Of a DNA stretch of 64,000 bases, positions 1-9,557 are shown in pieces (position 1 is the first letter of the stretch; each line of letters begins with the position of its first letter). Under the pieces are notes generated by a model. That model did not search any database. It saw only the letters and a program-made list of their open reading frames with translations, and was not told the origin of the DNA. A program made the translations under genes and the position numbers. The stretch comes from Mogibacterium sp. (GTDB lineage: Bacteria; Bacillota; Clostridia; Peptostreptococcales; Anaerovoracaceae), in contig JAFQZQ010000040.1 of the NCBI GenBank assembly GCA_017405845.1, forward strand, positions 1 through 64,000, given 5' to 3'.

Positions 1-329
1 AGGACAAAGTTACTGAGAGTTTTGCGGAAATAGTTTCGATGGATACGGGCAAGCCTGCGATAGCTCCTTACAGCGGGGAGGTATGGGACCTTATAACTGA
101 TGAGCTCGTACACAGAGCACAGGTCATTCCGGTCATAAGGAAGCAGTCTTACAGCAATTCCGGAGATGATCACAGGGCTGCATCGAATGCTTCACCTGCA
201 TACAGAGATCTCAGAAGGGCCGGCGATGAGCTCATGAAACTCATAAACAGCAGCGAAGGCGGCGCCAATAAGGACCTCAACAAGATGAGGAGAGAGATAG
301 AAGCTATCATTAATAAATACGGCGCTTAG
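1..329 (+). CDS. Unidentified protein, C-terminal part (5' end outside window)
   Basis: The reading frame is open from the first complete codon (base 3) to the TAG stop at 327-329, so the gene begins before the window. About 108 C-terminal residues are visible. They are hydrophilic, with a Ser/Asn-rich middle and a charged, probably helical end (KMRREIEAIINKYG). No catalytic motif, signal peptide or membrane segment is seen and I do not recognise the family. An ATG at 39 lies inside the frame but has no good ribosome binding site, so it is probably internal. The stop is 10 bp before murI, which suggests co-transcription. Function not assigned. Confidence 0.6.
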   Translation, partial: DKVTESFAEIVSMDTGKPAIAPYSGEVWDLITDELVHRAQVIPVIRKQSYSNSGDDHRAASNASPAYRDLRRAGDELMKLINSSEGGANKDLNKMRREIEAIINKYGA

Positions 330-339
330 GAGGAAAAGA

Positions 340-1140
340 ATGGATAACAGGCCAATTGGGGTCTTTGATTCGGGACTGGGCGGTCTTACGTCTGTTCAGG
401 AGCTTCACAGGCAGCTGCCTGAGGAGAGAGTGATCTATCTTGGTGATACAGCCAGGACTCCTTACGGATCGAAGTCACCTGAGACCATAATAAAATTCGC
501 AAAACAGAATGTTGATTATCTTGTAGCCCGAAACACCAAAATGATAATCATTGCCTGTAATACCGTTACGGCAATCGCGCTTGATGCCCTCAGAAAGCGC
601 TATCCGGCGATTCCTATAATAGGTGTTATCGAGCCGACGGTAAAAAAGGTAGTAGGCGACGGATGCAGAAAGGTAGGCGTAATAGCGACTAAAGCGACAA
701 TAGGCAGTGATGTATACGGCAGAGAGCTAAGAGCGATGAGCCCTGAAATAGAAGTATACAGCACAGCCTGCCCGGCAATCGTGCCGCTGATAGAGGACGG
801 ACTCACCGATACCGAGATAATGAGACTCACGGTCAGTCACTACATGGACGATTTCGTAAAAGAAGGCGACTTTGATGATCTGATTCTGGGATGCACGCAC
901 TACCCGCTCGTAGCGAAACACATAAGAAGTCTCTACCCAAATCTGAAGATGTACAGCTCGTCTGCTGAGGTAATCAGAGAAGCGGCGGAGATACTCAAAG
1001 AGAAAGACATGCTGGCAGCAGGCTCTGAATTTACCGACAGATATTATGCCAGCGACATGTCGGACAACTTCATCGCCATGACCGACAGGCTGTTTGCTGA
1101 CACGGATTTCAAGATTCATCTGTTAAAACTTGAAGAATAG
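340..1140 (+). CDS. murI: Glutamate racemase
   Basis: Cytoplasmic cofactor-independent racemase that turns L-glutamate into D-glutamate for peptidoglycan. The protein is 266 residues, the usual length. It has the N-terminal GVFDSGLGGLTSV motif with Asp10 and Ser11, the first catalytic cysteine in ACNTVTA (Cys73) and the second in LGCTHYPL (Cys185). These two cysteines are the acid/base pair of the family. The start is set by AGGAGG six to seven bases before ATG. It follows the preceding unidentified gene by 10 bp and sits upstream of the CYTH and trigger factor genes. Nothing unusual seen. Confidence 0.97.
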   Translation: MDNRPIGVFDSGLGGLTSVQELHRQLPEERVIYLGDTARTPYGSKSPETIIKFAKQNVDYLVARNTKMIIIACNTVTAIALDALRKRYPAIPIIGVIEPTVKKVVGDGCRKVGVIATKATIGSDVYGRELRAMSPEIEVYSTACPAIVPLIEDGLTDTEIMRLTVSHYMDDFVKEGDFDDLILGCTHYPLVAKHIRSLYPNLKMYSSSAEVIREAAEILKEKDMLAAGSEFTDRYYASDMSDNFIAMTDRLFADTDFKIHLLKLEE

Positions 1141-1219
1141 AAAGATTTCTAGTACAATCTATAGGCTTGTGCGTTAAGCGCTTTGGAAAGATTGAGGCGC
1201 AGAGCGACGGAGGAGTTAT

Positions 1220-1831
1220 ATGGAGACAGAATTCAAATACCGTCTGGACGATACATCCGTATTTGACAGCATAGTAGAAACTGCAGCTGCCAGAAATGTA
1301 GATCTCGAGGAAGTCGAGACTATTGACATGCATGCAGCCTATTTCGATACGGAAGATTTCGATTTCAGAAAGAAGGGGATCGCGTACAGGATCCGCCAGG
1401 AAGATGACAGATGCACTGTCACAATCAAGTGGGATGTTAATGTCAAGGAAGGGCTTCACAGACGTGAAGAGTTTAACCTCGTTGTAAACGACGAGCGCTT
1501 CGCTCTGAATCCTAACATTGAGATATTCATCTCGAGTGACGCTTATGATGTGCTGCTTGACGCGGCAGGTAATAAGCCGCTCAGACCGACCATATCCATG
1601 GATTACGAGAGAAAGCAGTTCAAGGTCGACACTGGCAGGTCAATAAGCTGCATTTCCGTGGATGAGGGAGTGATCCACCACATCGACGGGCATCTGGTGC
1701 CGGTATCCGAGCTTGAAGTAGAGTGGTATTACGGCAGCGAGGATGACTTCATGGAGCTCGCGCACAGAATACAGAGCAAGTACGGCCTGGAGGCAGAAGA
1801 CAGATCAAAGCTCCAGAGAGCGTTCGAATAA
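1220..1831 (+). CDS. CYTH-domain (triphosphate tunnel metalloenzyme-like) protein
   Basis: The 203-residue protein begins METEFKYRL, which holds the ExExK signature (Glu2, Glu4, Lys6) of the CYTH superfamily. Further conserved-looking charged strands follow: AAYFDT near 42, RIRQE near 59, TIKWD near 71, and SELEVEW near 163. CYTH proteins bind triphosphorylated ligands and divalent metal inside an eight-stranded tunnel; members include inorganic triphosphatases, thiamine triphosphatases and class IV adenylate cyclases. The sequence alone does not say which substrate applies; inorganic triphosphatase is the most likely reading for a bacterial standalone domain. GGAGG lies 8 bp before the start. 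Confidence 0.8.
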   Translation: METEFKYRLDDTSVFDSIVETAAARNVDLEEVETIDMHAAYFDTEDFDFRKKGIAYRIRQEDDRCTVTIKWDVNVKEGLHRREEFNLVVNDERFALNPNIEIFISSDAYDVLLDAAGNKPLRPTISMDYERKQFKVDTGRSISCISVDEGVIHHIDGHLVPVSELEVEWYYGSEDDFMELAHRIQSKYGLEAEDRSKLQRAFE

Positions 1832-1876
1832 TTTAAGGTAATAAAAAAAGTAAAGATAAACGGAGGAAAAATTCAA

Positions 1877-3181
1877 ATGAAGGCTACAAAGGTTTCAAAG
1901 GAAGACGGAGTTGTTAAGTTCAACATCGAGTTTTCGGCAGAAGAGTTTAAGGATGCTTTAAACAAGGCATACCTGAAGAACAGAGGTAAATTCCAGATCG
2001 ATGGATTCCGCAAGGGTAAGGCACCTAGAAAGGTTATCGAGAGCCACTATGGCCACGACGTATTCTGGGATGAAGCGCTCAACGATCTGCTCGATAAGGG
2101 ATATTACGATGCTGTAAAGGATATGGACATCGAAGTTATCTCTCAGCCGACATTTGAAAACGTTGATATCAAGAATGACGAGCCTGTAGTCCTGTCCGGA
2201 TCCGTTCAGGTATTCCCTGAGTTCGAAGTAGAAAACTACAAGGGCCTCGAGATCGAGAAGGTAGAGACAGTTATCGGCGATAAGGAAGTTGAGGAAGAGC
2301 TCGAGAGAGTACAGAAGAGCCAGGCAAGGATGGAGGTCGTTGAGGACCGCAAGTCCGAAAAGGGTGATACTGTAGTTATCGACTTCGAAGGAAGCGTAGA
2401 CGGCGAAGCATTCAGCGGCGGAAGCGCTGAGAACTATGAGCTCAAGCTCGGCGACGGACAGTTCATCCCTGGATTCGAAGAACAGCTCGAGGGTAAGGAA
2501 GCAGGAGAGGATGTCGACGTTGAGGTCGTATTCCCTGGTGATTACCACGCTGAGGAACTCGCAGGAAAGCCTGCACTCTTCAAGTGCAAGATCCATGAAA
2601 TCAAGAAGGAGATCCTTCCTGAAATCGATGACGAGCTCGCTAGCGATGTAAGTGAATTCGAGACACTCGCTGAGTACAAGGAAGACCTCAAGAAGAAACT
2701 CCAGGAGAAGGCTGCAGAAACAGATCTTTCCGTTATGAAGGACAGAGTTCTCGAGAAGCTCTACACGCTGAACGAGATCGAAGTACCTGCTGTAATGATC
2801 CAGAACGAGATCGAGAACATGCTTTACGACATGAACCAGAGCCTCTCAGCTCAGGGCCTCGGACTCAAGCAGTACCTCGAGTGGACAGGCAAGACTGTTG
2901 ACGAGCTCAGAGAAGAGACAAAACCTGATGCAGAGAAAAGAATCAGAACAAGAGTCCTCCTCAAGAACGTCATCAGAATGGAAAACCTCGAAGTTGAAGA
3001 CGAAGAGATCAACGAGCTCATGGAAGACTTCGGAAAGCAGTACGGAATGACTGTTGACCAGGTAAAGGAAATGGCCGGTACAGATACTGAGAACTATTTC
3101 AGAGAAGACGCTCAGACAAAGAAGGCTATCGACTGGCTGTTTGAGAACGCCAACCAGGTAGAAAAGAAAGACGAAGAATAA
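1877..3181 (+). CDS. tig: Trigger factor, ribosome-associated chaperone and peptidyl-prolyl isomerase
   Basis: At 434 residues this matches trigger factor: an N-terminal ribosome-binding domain (about 1-145, with the GFRKGKAPRKVIE signature near 43-55 that docks on ribosomal protein L23), a central FKBP-type domain (about 150-245, including GDTVVIDFEGSVDG), and a long helical C-terminal chaperone domain. It binds nascent chains at the exit tunnel. The gene has GGAGG upstream and is followed 22 bp later by clpP, the classic tig-clpP-clpX-lon order of Firmicutes, which groups folding and degradation functions. The C-terminus ends in a Lys/Glu-rich tail. Confidence 0.97.
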   Translation: MKATKVSKEDGVVKFNIEFSAEEFKDALNKAYLKNRGKFQIDGFRKGKAPRKVIESHYGHDVFWDEALNDLLDKGYYDAVKDMDIEVISQPTFENVDIKNDEPVVLSGSVQVFPEFEVENYKGLEIEKVETVIGDKEVEEELERVQKSQARMEVVEDRKSEKGDTVVIDFEGSVDGEAFSGGSAENYELKLGDGQFIPGFEEQLEGKEAGEDVDVEVVFPGDYHAEELAGKPALFKCKIHEIKKEILPEIDDELASDVSEFETLAEYKEDLKKKLQEKAAETDLSVMKDRVLEKLYTLNEIEVPAVMIQNEIENMLYDMNQSLSAQGLGLKQYLEWTGKTVDELREETKPDAEKRIRTRVLLKNVIRMENLEVEDEEINELMEDFGKQYGMTVDQVKEMAGTDTENYFREDAQTKKAIDWLFENANQVEKKDEE

Positions 3182-3203
3182 TCATACGAAAGGGTAGATC
3201 AAT

Positions 3204-3797
3204 ATGAATTATGTACCTTATGTAGTCGAGCAGACCGGTCAGGGAGAGAGAACTTATGACATCTACTCCAGGTTGCTTATCGACAGGATCATATTCATAG
3301 ACGAAGAGATAACGGAGCACACGGCAAGCGTCGTAGTTGCACAGCTCCTGTTCCTTGAGGCGCAGGATCCTGACAAGGATATCAACATCTACATCAACTC
3401 TCCGGGAGGCATGGTAACTGCCGGACTGGCTATTTACGACACGATGAGATTCATAAAGCCTGATATCAGCACCATCTGCGTGGGCATGGCTGCAAGCATG
3501 GGCGCTGTCCTTCTTGCTGCCGGTACAAAGGGCAAAAGATATGCGCTGCCTAATGCCGAAATCATGATCCACCAGCCGCTTGGAGGATTCCAGGGACAGG
3601 CGTCTGATATCAAGATAAACGCTGACCACATCCTTGCAATCAAGGACAAGCTCAACCGCATACTTGCGGATGCTACCGGTCAGGACCTTTCCGTTATCGA
3701 AAAGGATACGGACAGAGATAATTACATGACCGCAGAAGACGCGGCCGCTTACGGCCTGGTCGACAAGGTCATCGAGAGGAGCACAAATGCCGAATAA
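3204..3797 (+). CDS. clpP: ATP-dependent Clp protease proteolytic subunit
   Basis: Serine peptidase subunit that forms a double-heptameric barrel and degrades substrates fed by ClpX or another Clp ATPase. The 197-residue protein has the catalytic triad in the expected contexts: Ser98 in GMAASMGA, His123 in MIHQPLGG and Asp172 after EKDTDRD. The oxyanion segment NSPGG is at 65-69. The start is preceded by AAAGGG. The last 11 bases overlap the start of clpX in another frame, so translation of the two subunits is probably coupled. Confidence 0.98.
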   Translation: MNYVPYVVEQTGQGERTYDIYSRLLIDRIIFIDEEITEHTASVVVAQLLFLEAQDPDKDINIYINSPGGMVTAGLAIYDTMRFIKPDISTICVGMAASMGAVLLAAGTKGKRYALPNAEIMIHQPLGGFQGQASDIKINADHILAIKDKLNRILADATGQDLSVIEKDTDRDNYMTAEDAAAYGLVDKVIERSTNAE

Positions 3798-5058
3798 CGA
3801 AGCAAAATGCTCATTTTGCGGTAAAACAACGTCACAGGTCCGAAGCATGATGGTCGGACCTGATGTCTATATCTGTAATGAATGCGTGGACCTTATCAAG
3901 TCCATGATGGATGAAGAGATAAAGCCGGCGCCGAGAAAGCGTTCAAAGAAGCTTCCGACTCCTGCAGAGATAAAGGCCGAGCTCGACCAGTATGTTATCG
4001 AGCAGGATCCGGCCAAGAGGAGCCTGGCGGTAGCGGTATACAATCATTATAAGAGAATCAGACATCTTGACAGATACAAAAACAGCGATGTCGATAAGGT
4101 TGAGCTCCAGAAGAGCAACATCCTGATGCTGGGCCCGACGGGCTGCGGCAAGACTTTGCTTGCACAGACACTGGCACGTATTCTTGACGTGCCATTTGCC
4201 ATAGTCGATGCCACATCTCTGACTGAAGCCGGATATGTAGGCGAAGACGTAGAAAACATCCTTCTGAGACTCTATCAGGCTGCTGATGGCGACCTCGACA
4301 GAGCTCAGAGGGGCATCATATATGTAGACGAGATCGACAAGATCGCCCGCAAGTCCGAAAACACATCTATTACCAGAGACGTGAGCGGCGAGGGTGTGCA
4401 GCAGGCTCTCCTCAAGATCATCGAGGGTACTGTTGCCAACGTTCCACCACAGGGAGGAAGAAAGCACCCTAATCAGGAGTTCATACACTTCGATACAAAG
4501 GATGTTCTCTTCATCTGCGGCGGAGCATTTACCGGCCTCGACAAGATCATCAAGGTGAGGCTTGGAAATAAGGTAATAGGATTCAACAAGGAAGAGAAGA
4601 AGATCGACCTCAACGAGGCCGACATTCTCCTGAATGCACAGCCTGAAGATCTCCTGAAGTTCGGACTTATCCCTGAGCTCATCGGAAGGCTGCCTGTTAC
4701 GGTGGCTCTGAGTGAACTCAGCGAGGAGGCTCTTGTAAGGATAATCACTGAGCCTAAGAACTCCCTCGTAAAGCAGTATCAGACGCTGTTTGCGATGGAC
4801 GATGTAGATCTCATAATTGAAGAGGATGCCGTACATGCGGTAGCAGAGAAGGCGCTTGCGCTCAACACAGGAGCCAGAGGCCTCAGAGGCATCTTCGAAA
4901 AGATGATGACTGATATCATGTACGAACTGCCTTCGAGACCTGAAGTCGATAAGTGCATCATCACCGCCGATGTCGTTAAAGGCGAGGCGGAGCCTGTGCT
5001 GATCGTGAAGGGCGAAGCGAAGAACAGCGAGCAAGTAAAGCTCGAAAAGGAAGCATAA
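3787..5058 (+). CDS. clpX: ATP-dependent Clp protease ATP-binding subunit ClpX
   Basis: AAA+ unfoldase that recognises substrates and threads them into ClpP. The 423-residue protein has an N-terminal C4 zinc-binding domain (Cys8, Cys11, Cys30, Cys33), Walker A GPTGCGKT at 116-123, Walker B in [11 protein letters not shown] near 178-188, and the IGRLPV segment of the sensor region near 299-304 that also helps bind ClpP. It starts inside the 3' end of clpP and its stop codon overlaps the start of lon (TAATG), so clpP, clpX and lon form one coupled unit. Confidence 0.98.
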   Translation: MPNNEAKCSFCGKTTSQVRSMMVGPDVYICNECVDLIKSMMDEEIKPAPRKRSKKLPTPAEIKAELDQYVIEQDPAKRSLAVAVYNHYKRIRHLDRYKNSDVDKVELQKSNILMLGPTGCGKTLLAQTLARILDVPFAIVDATSLTEAGYVGEDVENILLRLYQAADGDLDRAQRGIIYVDEIDKIARKSENTSITRDVSGEGVQQALLKIIEGTVANVPPQGGRKHPNQEFIHFDTKDVLFICGGAFTGLDKIIKVRLGNKVIGFNKEEKKIDLNEADILLNAQPEDLLKFGLIPELIGRLPVTVALSELSEEALVRIITEPKNSLVKQYQTLFAMDDVDLIIEEDAVHAVAEKALALNTGARGLRGIFEKMMTDIMYELPSRPEVDKCIITADVVKGEAEPVLIVKGEAKNSEQVKLEKEA

Positions 5059-7379
5059 TGGCCGGAATGGAAAGCATAAAGAGAGTTCCGTATATCCCAC
5101 TGAGAGGGCAGACTTTCTTCCCGGGCACTATAGTGGGATTCGATATCGGAAGAGACAAATCACTTGCCGCCGTTGATCTAGCGATGAACGGCGACAAATA
5201 TATTGTAGTGTCATCGCAGAGAGACCCGTCTGTCAGCGCGCCGAAAATGGACGATTGCTACATGACGGGTGTGATAGTCCGAGTCAGACAGGTAGTTAAG
5301 AAGAATGAGGACTACGTCCGAATTCTTGTTGTAGTTGAGCAGAGAGTAAGGATCGAAGACATTTATGAGGCCGGCGACCTTCTGATGTGTGACTACACGC
5401 CTGCAGAAGATTATGATAACGACACCGATGACATCAGCATGCAGGCTAATATAAGAGTTCTCAGACAGCTCTATATGAAATACCTTGAGCTGACAGGACA
5501 GGGGGAATCGGCGGGGCATACGCTCATCGACGATATCGACGATCCGTCACTCCTCTGCAGCCTTATTGCAAACGAGTTGGATGTAGCATTTGACATCAAG
5601 CAGACCCTGCTCGAGATCGATTCGGTCAAGCTGAGAGTAGGACATCTTGTCGACATAATCGGTAAGGAGAACAATATCCTCTCTATCGCAAAGAGGATCA
5701 ACAACCGCGTAGTAAAGAACATGAACCGCGGTCAGAGGGAGTATTACCTCAGAGAGCAGCTCCAGGTCATCAAGGAGGAGCTCGGCGAGGACGAGGATAC
5801 CGATGACGAGGCACGCCAGTGGAAGGCTAAGCTCGATGAGCTCAAGCTCGAAGAGAAGACCGACACAAAAGTGCGCAAGGAAATCGACAAGTTCACCAAG
5901 ATGAGCCCGATGAGCCCTGACGCCAATGTGTCGCGCACATATATCGAGACCATACTCGATCTGCCATGGCACAAAGCCAGCAAGATTAACCGCAACATCA
6001 ACAAGGCCGAGAAGATCCTCAATGAGGATCACTACGGACTTGAGAAGGTGAAGGAAAGAATACTCGAGTGCCTGGCGGTTCAGCATCTTACAAAAAACAA
6101 CAAGGGACCTATCATCTGCCTGGTTGGACCTCCGGGAGTCGGTAAGACTTCCATCGCCAAATCTATAGCCAGGGCGACAAACAGGGAATTCGTAAGGATG
6201 TCTCTGGGTGGAGTCAGGGACGAGGCTGAAATCAGAGGCCACAGGCGCACGTATATCGGCGCCATCCCGGGCAGAGTGATCAACGGCATCATAGAGTGCG
6301 GCACAAACAATCCGCTCTTCCTCTTCGATGAGGTCGATAAGATCGGAAGCGATTTCAGGGGGGATCCTGCATCAGCGCTTCTTGAGGTGCTCGATCCTGA
6401 ACAGAACAATACTTTTACTGATCACTATCTCGAGATACCTTTTGACCTTTCGGATGTGATGTTCATTACTACAGCGAACACCACGGCGACAATACCGGCT
6501 CCGCTTCTCGACAGGATGGAGGTCATAGAGCTTACCAGCTATACTGAAGAGGAGAAAGTGCATATCGCTACCGGTTACCTGGTTCCTAAGAAGATAAAAG
6601 AGAACGGTCTCAAGAAGACGCAGTTCAGCATCACGGCTGCGGCGATCAGGGATATCATCGAGTACTACACCCGCGAGGCCGGAGTCAGAAACCTCGAAAG
6701 AGAAATCGGAAACGCCTGCCGCAAAGCCGCGAGAAACATAGTCAGCGGAAAGCAGAAGAAAAATAACGTAACCCCGAGGAACCTCAAAGCTTATCTCGGA
6801 AAGAGGATCTTCATAGAGGATATAGGCTCTCTCGAGCCTGAAGTTGGTGTCACTACGGGCATGGCATGGACTACTGTGGGCGGAGTCACGCTCACGATAG
6901 AGACAGTCAAGATGCCGGGAAGCGGCAAGCTCATACTGACGGGACAGATGGGCGATGTGATGCGGGAATCCGCCACAACGGCTCTCGGATATATCAAGTC
7001 GATCTCGGGCAAGTACAAGATCGGCAAGGATGTGTTCAAAGACTACGACATCCAGATCCATATTCCTGAGGGAGCTACTCCTAAGGACGGCCCATCAGCA
7101 GGTATCACCATGTGCAGCGCTCTCTTCTCGCTCCTCACAGACCGCAAGGCGGATAAGACTGTAGCGATGACGGGAGAGATCACATTGAGAGGAAAGGTTC
7201 TCAGGATAGGCGGTCTCAAGGAGAAGTCACTCGCAGCATACAGACAGGGTATACGCAAAATCATTATCCCGAAGGAGAATGAGCCTGATCTTGAGGAAAT
7301 CCCTGCATCTGTACGTAAAGAGATAGAATTCATACCGGTATCAGACTTTGAAGAAGTCATCCCAATAGTGATACACTAA
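5058..7379 (+). CDS. lon: ATP-dependent protease La (first Lon copy)
   Basis: LonA-type protease with both the N-terminal substrate-binding domain (about 1-210) and a coiled segment before the AAA+ module. Walker A GPPGVGKT is at 357-364. The proteolytic domain has the Ser-Lys dyad, Ser680 in PKDGPSAG and Lys721 in GGLKEK. Length 773 residues is typical. The ATG overlaps the clpX stop. The window holds a second full-length Lon at 23166-25463, with Walker A, AAA+ core and dyad contexts also intact, so both copies look active. This copy belongs to the constitutive tig-clpPX cluster. Confidence 0.97.
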   Translation: MAGMESIKRVPYIPLRGQTFFPGTIVGFDIGRDKSLAAVDLAMNGDKYIVVSSQRDPSVSAPKMDDCYMTGVIVRVRQVVKKNEDYVRILVVVEQRVRIEDIYEAGDLLMCDYTPAEDYDNDTDDISMQANIRVLRQLYMKYLELTGQGESAGHTLIDDIDDPSLLCSLIANELDVAFDIKQTLLEIDSVKLRVGHLVDIIGKENNILSIAKRINNRVVKNMNRGQREYYLREQLQVIKEELGEDEDTDDEARQWKAKLDELKLEEKTDTKVRKEIDKFTKMSPMSPDANVSRTYIETILDLPWHKASKINRNINKAEKILNEDHYGLEKVKERILECLAVQHLTKNNKGPIICLVGPPGVGKTSIAKSIARATNREFVRMSLGGVRDEAEIRGHRRTYIGAIPGRVINGIIECGTNNPLFLFDEVDKIGSDFRGDPASALLEVLDPEQNNTFTDHYLEIPFDLSDVMFITTANTTATIPAPLLDRMEVIELTSYTEEEKVHIATGYLVPKKIKENGLKKTQFSITAAAIRDIIEYYTREAGVRNLEREIGNACRKAARNIVSGKQKKNNVTPRNLKAYLGKRIFIEDIGSLEPEVGVTTGMAWTTVGGVTLTIETVKMPGSGKLILTGQMGDVMRESATTALGYIKSISGKYKIGKDVFKDYDIQIHIPEGATPKDGPSAGITMCSALFSLLTDRKADKTVAMTGEITLRGKVLRIGGLKEKSLAAYRQGIRKIIIPKENEPDLEEIPASVRKEIEFIPVSDFEEVIPIVIH

Positions 7380-7383
7380 TAAC

Positions 7384-7965
7384 ATGAAAATAAACAAAGC
7401 TGAACTCGAAGCCGTCGCCGTAAAGGCGTCGCAATATCCGCCGGAGGATCTCCCGGAGATAGCGTTTGCGGGGAGATCAAATGTCGGAAAATCATCTCTC
7501 CTGAATCTCATCACAGGAAGAAAGGCTCTTGCCAGAGTCTCGGGCAGCCCGGGCAAAACAAGAACCATCAACTTCTACAGATGTGATGACTCCTTCAGGA
7601 TAGTTGATTTGCCCGGATACGGATTCGCTAAGGTGAGCAGGTCAGAGAGCGAGAAATGGGGAGCCATGATAGAAGGCTACCTCGAAAACAGAAGTACACT
7701 GCGCAAGGTGGTGCAGCTGGTAGATATAAGACATAAACCAAGCGCGCAGGATGTGCAGATGTACGAGTACCTCAAATATTACGGCCTTGACGGCATAGTA
7801 GTAGCCACAAAGGCCGATAAGGTAGGCAGCAATCAGAAGTCAGCCTGCATAAAAACCATAAGACAAACGCTCGGGATGAGCAGGGAAGACAAGATCATAC
7901 CGGTTTCGGCTCTTAAGAAGACCGGAGATGAAGAACTGCTCGAAGTAATCACATCTCTGCTTTAG
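7384..7965 (+). CDS. engB: Ribosome biogenesis GTP-binding protein EngB/YsxC
   Basis: Small TRAFAC GTPase needed for assembly of the 50S ribosomal subunit. The 193-residue protein has G1 GRSNVGKSS at about 30-38, the G3 segment DLPGYGFA near 77-84, and G4 TKADK near 142-146. It follows lon by only 4 bp, an arrangement common in Firmicutes (lon-ysxC). The start lies close to the lon stop and no strong separate ribosome binding site is visible, so translational coupling is likely. Confidence 0.95.
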   Translation: MKINKAELEAVAVKASQYPPEDLPEIAFAGRSNVGKSSLLNLITGRKALARVSGSPGKTRTINFYRCDDSFRIVDLPGYGFAKVSRSESEKWGAMIEGYLENRSTLRKVVQLVDIRHKPSAQDVQMYEYLKYYGLDGIVVATKADKVGSNQKSACIKTIRQTLGMSREDKIIPVSALKKTGDEELLEVITSLL

Positions 7966-7982
7966 GAGATCAAGGAGGCAAC

Positions 7983-8525
7983 ATGGCAAACAAATTAGGA
8001 AAGACCCTTTTCACAGAGGAACAGATCTCAAACAGGGCAAAAGAGATCGCCGCTCAGATCGACAAGGACTTTGAGGGCGAAGAGGTAATACTGCTCTGCA
8101 CGCTGAAGGGCTCGATCCTTTGGATCGGAGACATCATGAAAAATCTCACGGTCAAAACAAAACTTGACTTCATCTCTGCCAGCAGCTACGGAGCTTCAAA
8201 AACAAGTTCGGGTGTGGTAAAGATCAAATTCGATCCTGAGATCAACATGTATAATGCGAACGTTATCGTTGTAGAAGACATCGTTGATACGGGCAACACC
8301 CTCAAGTACGTACTCGGCAAGCTTGAGGAAAGAGGTCCTAAATGCGTAAAGGTCTGCACCATGCTCAACAAGGAGTCACGCAGAACAGCAGACTTCCACG
8401 CAGATTATGTTGGCTTTGAGATAGACGATCTGTTCGTTATCGGCTACGGACTTGACTTCGATCAGAAGTACAGAGATCTTCCATATATTTCATATCTTGA
8501 AGAGGATGATGTTGACGCACTGTAA
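7983..8525 (+). CDS. hpt: Hypoxanthine phosphoribosyltransferase
   Basis: Purine salvage enzyme that makes IMP (and usually GMP) from hypoxanthine or guanine and PRPP. The 180-residue protein carries the PRPP-binding motif VIVVEDIVDTGNTL at about 95-108, with the two acidic residues that contact the ribose, and the YGLDF and KYRDLP segments near the C-terminus. AAGGAGG lies just before the start. The stop is 28 bp before the probable start of the PHP-domain gene. Confidence 0.95.
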   Translation: MANKLGKTLFTEEQISNRAKEIAAQIDKDFEGEEVILLCTLKGSILWIGDIMKNLTVKTKLDFISASSYGASKTSSGVVKIKFDPEINMYNANVIVVEDIVDTGNTLKYVLGKLEERGPKCVKVCTMLNKESRRTADFHADYVGFEIDDLFVIGYGLDFDQKYRDLPYISYLEEDDVDAL

Positions 8526-8553
8526 AATATCCGAAGAATTCAATAAGGATGGC

Positions 8554-9387
8554 ATGCGGGCTCTTATAGAGTCAGATCTTAAAAAGGATCTCCACATGCA
8601 TACACGCTACTCTGATGGCGAACTTACACCAAAGGAGCTTATTGACATGCGTGTAGCCGAAGGTTACAAACTCCTTGCGATCACAGACCATGATGGTATG
8701 GGAGGATCGGTAGCCGGAGCGCCGTATGCAGAATCTGTCGGCGTGGAGTTCATCTATGGAATCGAATTCGACTCAGAGGATGAACTCGGCAAGGACCTGC
8801 ACATATTGGGATATGGATTTGACCCTGAAAACGAAGAGCTCATGGATACTCTTATCTACGTGCTTGAGGAGAGAAGAAACCGCAACGAAAAATTCAGGGA
8901 CTGCCTCAATAAAAGAGGATATGGAATAAAGCCTGAAGAAATCTGGGCGGTAAACAAAGGCCGTTATGTTGGCAAGCCTACTTTTGCAACAGTTCTTATG
9001 CAGAAAGGCATCGTAAAAGATGTAAAGGAAGCCTTTGCCACGATCTTCAAGGAAGATGACCTCAGAGCCATAAAAAAGGTCACATTGGCTTCAGAGAAGG
9101 TTATAGAGGTCATACATAATGCCGGAGGACTTGCCGTAATGGCTCACCCGATGGAGCAGCGTCGCCCGGATGAAAGTTTTGAAGAGTTTAAGCCGCGCAT
9201 GTATGCTCTGATGGACAGAATGGTTGAGTATGGAGTCGATGGTATCGAATGCTTTCACCCGTCAGCCAGTCCGGAGCAGTCAGAACTGCTCGTTGCATAT
9301 GCAAAGGAGCGAGGATTGATGATCACTCGGGGATCGGACTTCCACTCAAAGGAAAACAGGAATTACGATATATTCCATAGACCATAA
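8554..9387 (+). CDS. PHP-domain metal-dependent phosphoesterase (RNase AM/TrpH-like)
   Basis: The 277-residue protein shows the four PHP motifs: LHMHTRYSDG near the N-terminus (two metal-binding His), ITDHDG, AHPME in the middle and GSDFHS near the C-terminus. Characterised members include 3',5'-nucleotide bisphosphate phosphatases and the 5'-3' exonuclease RNase AM; the substrate here cannot be told from sequence. I chose ATG 8554 because AAGGAT precedes it and it avoids a 74-bp overlap with hpt that the longest frame (from 8452) would need. The short distance to hpt suggests one transcript. A terminator follows. Confidence 0.82.
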   Translation: MRALIESDLKKDLHMHTRYSDGELTPKELIDMRVAEGYKLLAITDHDGMGGSVAGAPYAESVGVEFIYGIEFDSEDELGKDLHILGYGFDPENEELMDTLIYVLEERRNRNEKFRDCLNKRGYGIKPEEIWAVNKGRYVGKPTFATVLMQKGIVKDVKEAFATIFKEDDLRAIKKVTLASEKVIEVIHNAGGLAVMAHPMEQRRPDESFEEFKPRMYALMDRMVEYGVDGIECFHPSASPEQSELLVAYAKERGLMITRGSDFHSKENRNYDIFHRP

Positions 9388-9395
9388 AATTGAAC

Positions 9396-9420
9396 GGGAC
9401 GCCGCAGGGCGTCCCATTTT
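9396..9420 (+). terminator. Rho-independent terminator after the PHP gene
   Basis: A perfect 8-bp stem, GGGACGCC (9396-9403) with GGCGTCCC (9408-9415), closes a 4-base loop and is followed by ATTTT. It ends the operon that includes the PHP-domain gene. Confidence 0.85.
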
Positions 9421-9441
9421 GGTGCTCTGATTCACGAAACT

Positions 9442-9529
9442 CGACAAAAAAAGACCTTAATCCGACAAAAAATGACCTCCTCACATAATCGTCATAAACC
9501 ATCACATCCGTGTCGATAGAATGTGTGAT
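9442..9529. promoter_or_regulatory. Repeated boxes and inverted repeat before the sigma-like gene
   Basis: Two near-identical 16-mers, CGACAAAAAAAGACCT (9442-9457) and CGACAAAAAATGACCT (9463-9478), repeat with a 21-bp period, about two DNA turns. They are followed by an inverted repeat ATCACA (9501-9506)/TGTGAT (9524-9529). On the other strand the boxes read TTTGTCG and together with TGTCGAT at 9512 partly match the Spo0A box TGTCGAA. The layout looks like an operator region for the gene at 9558; which protein binds is not known. Confidence 0.45.
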
Positions 9530-9557
9530 AACGGCAAAAACAAAAGGAGGACTCATT

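Noticed and set aside
3943..5100. Long frame antisense to clpX
   Set aside because: Mirror of a highly conserved gene; no binding site or motif.
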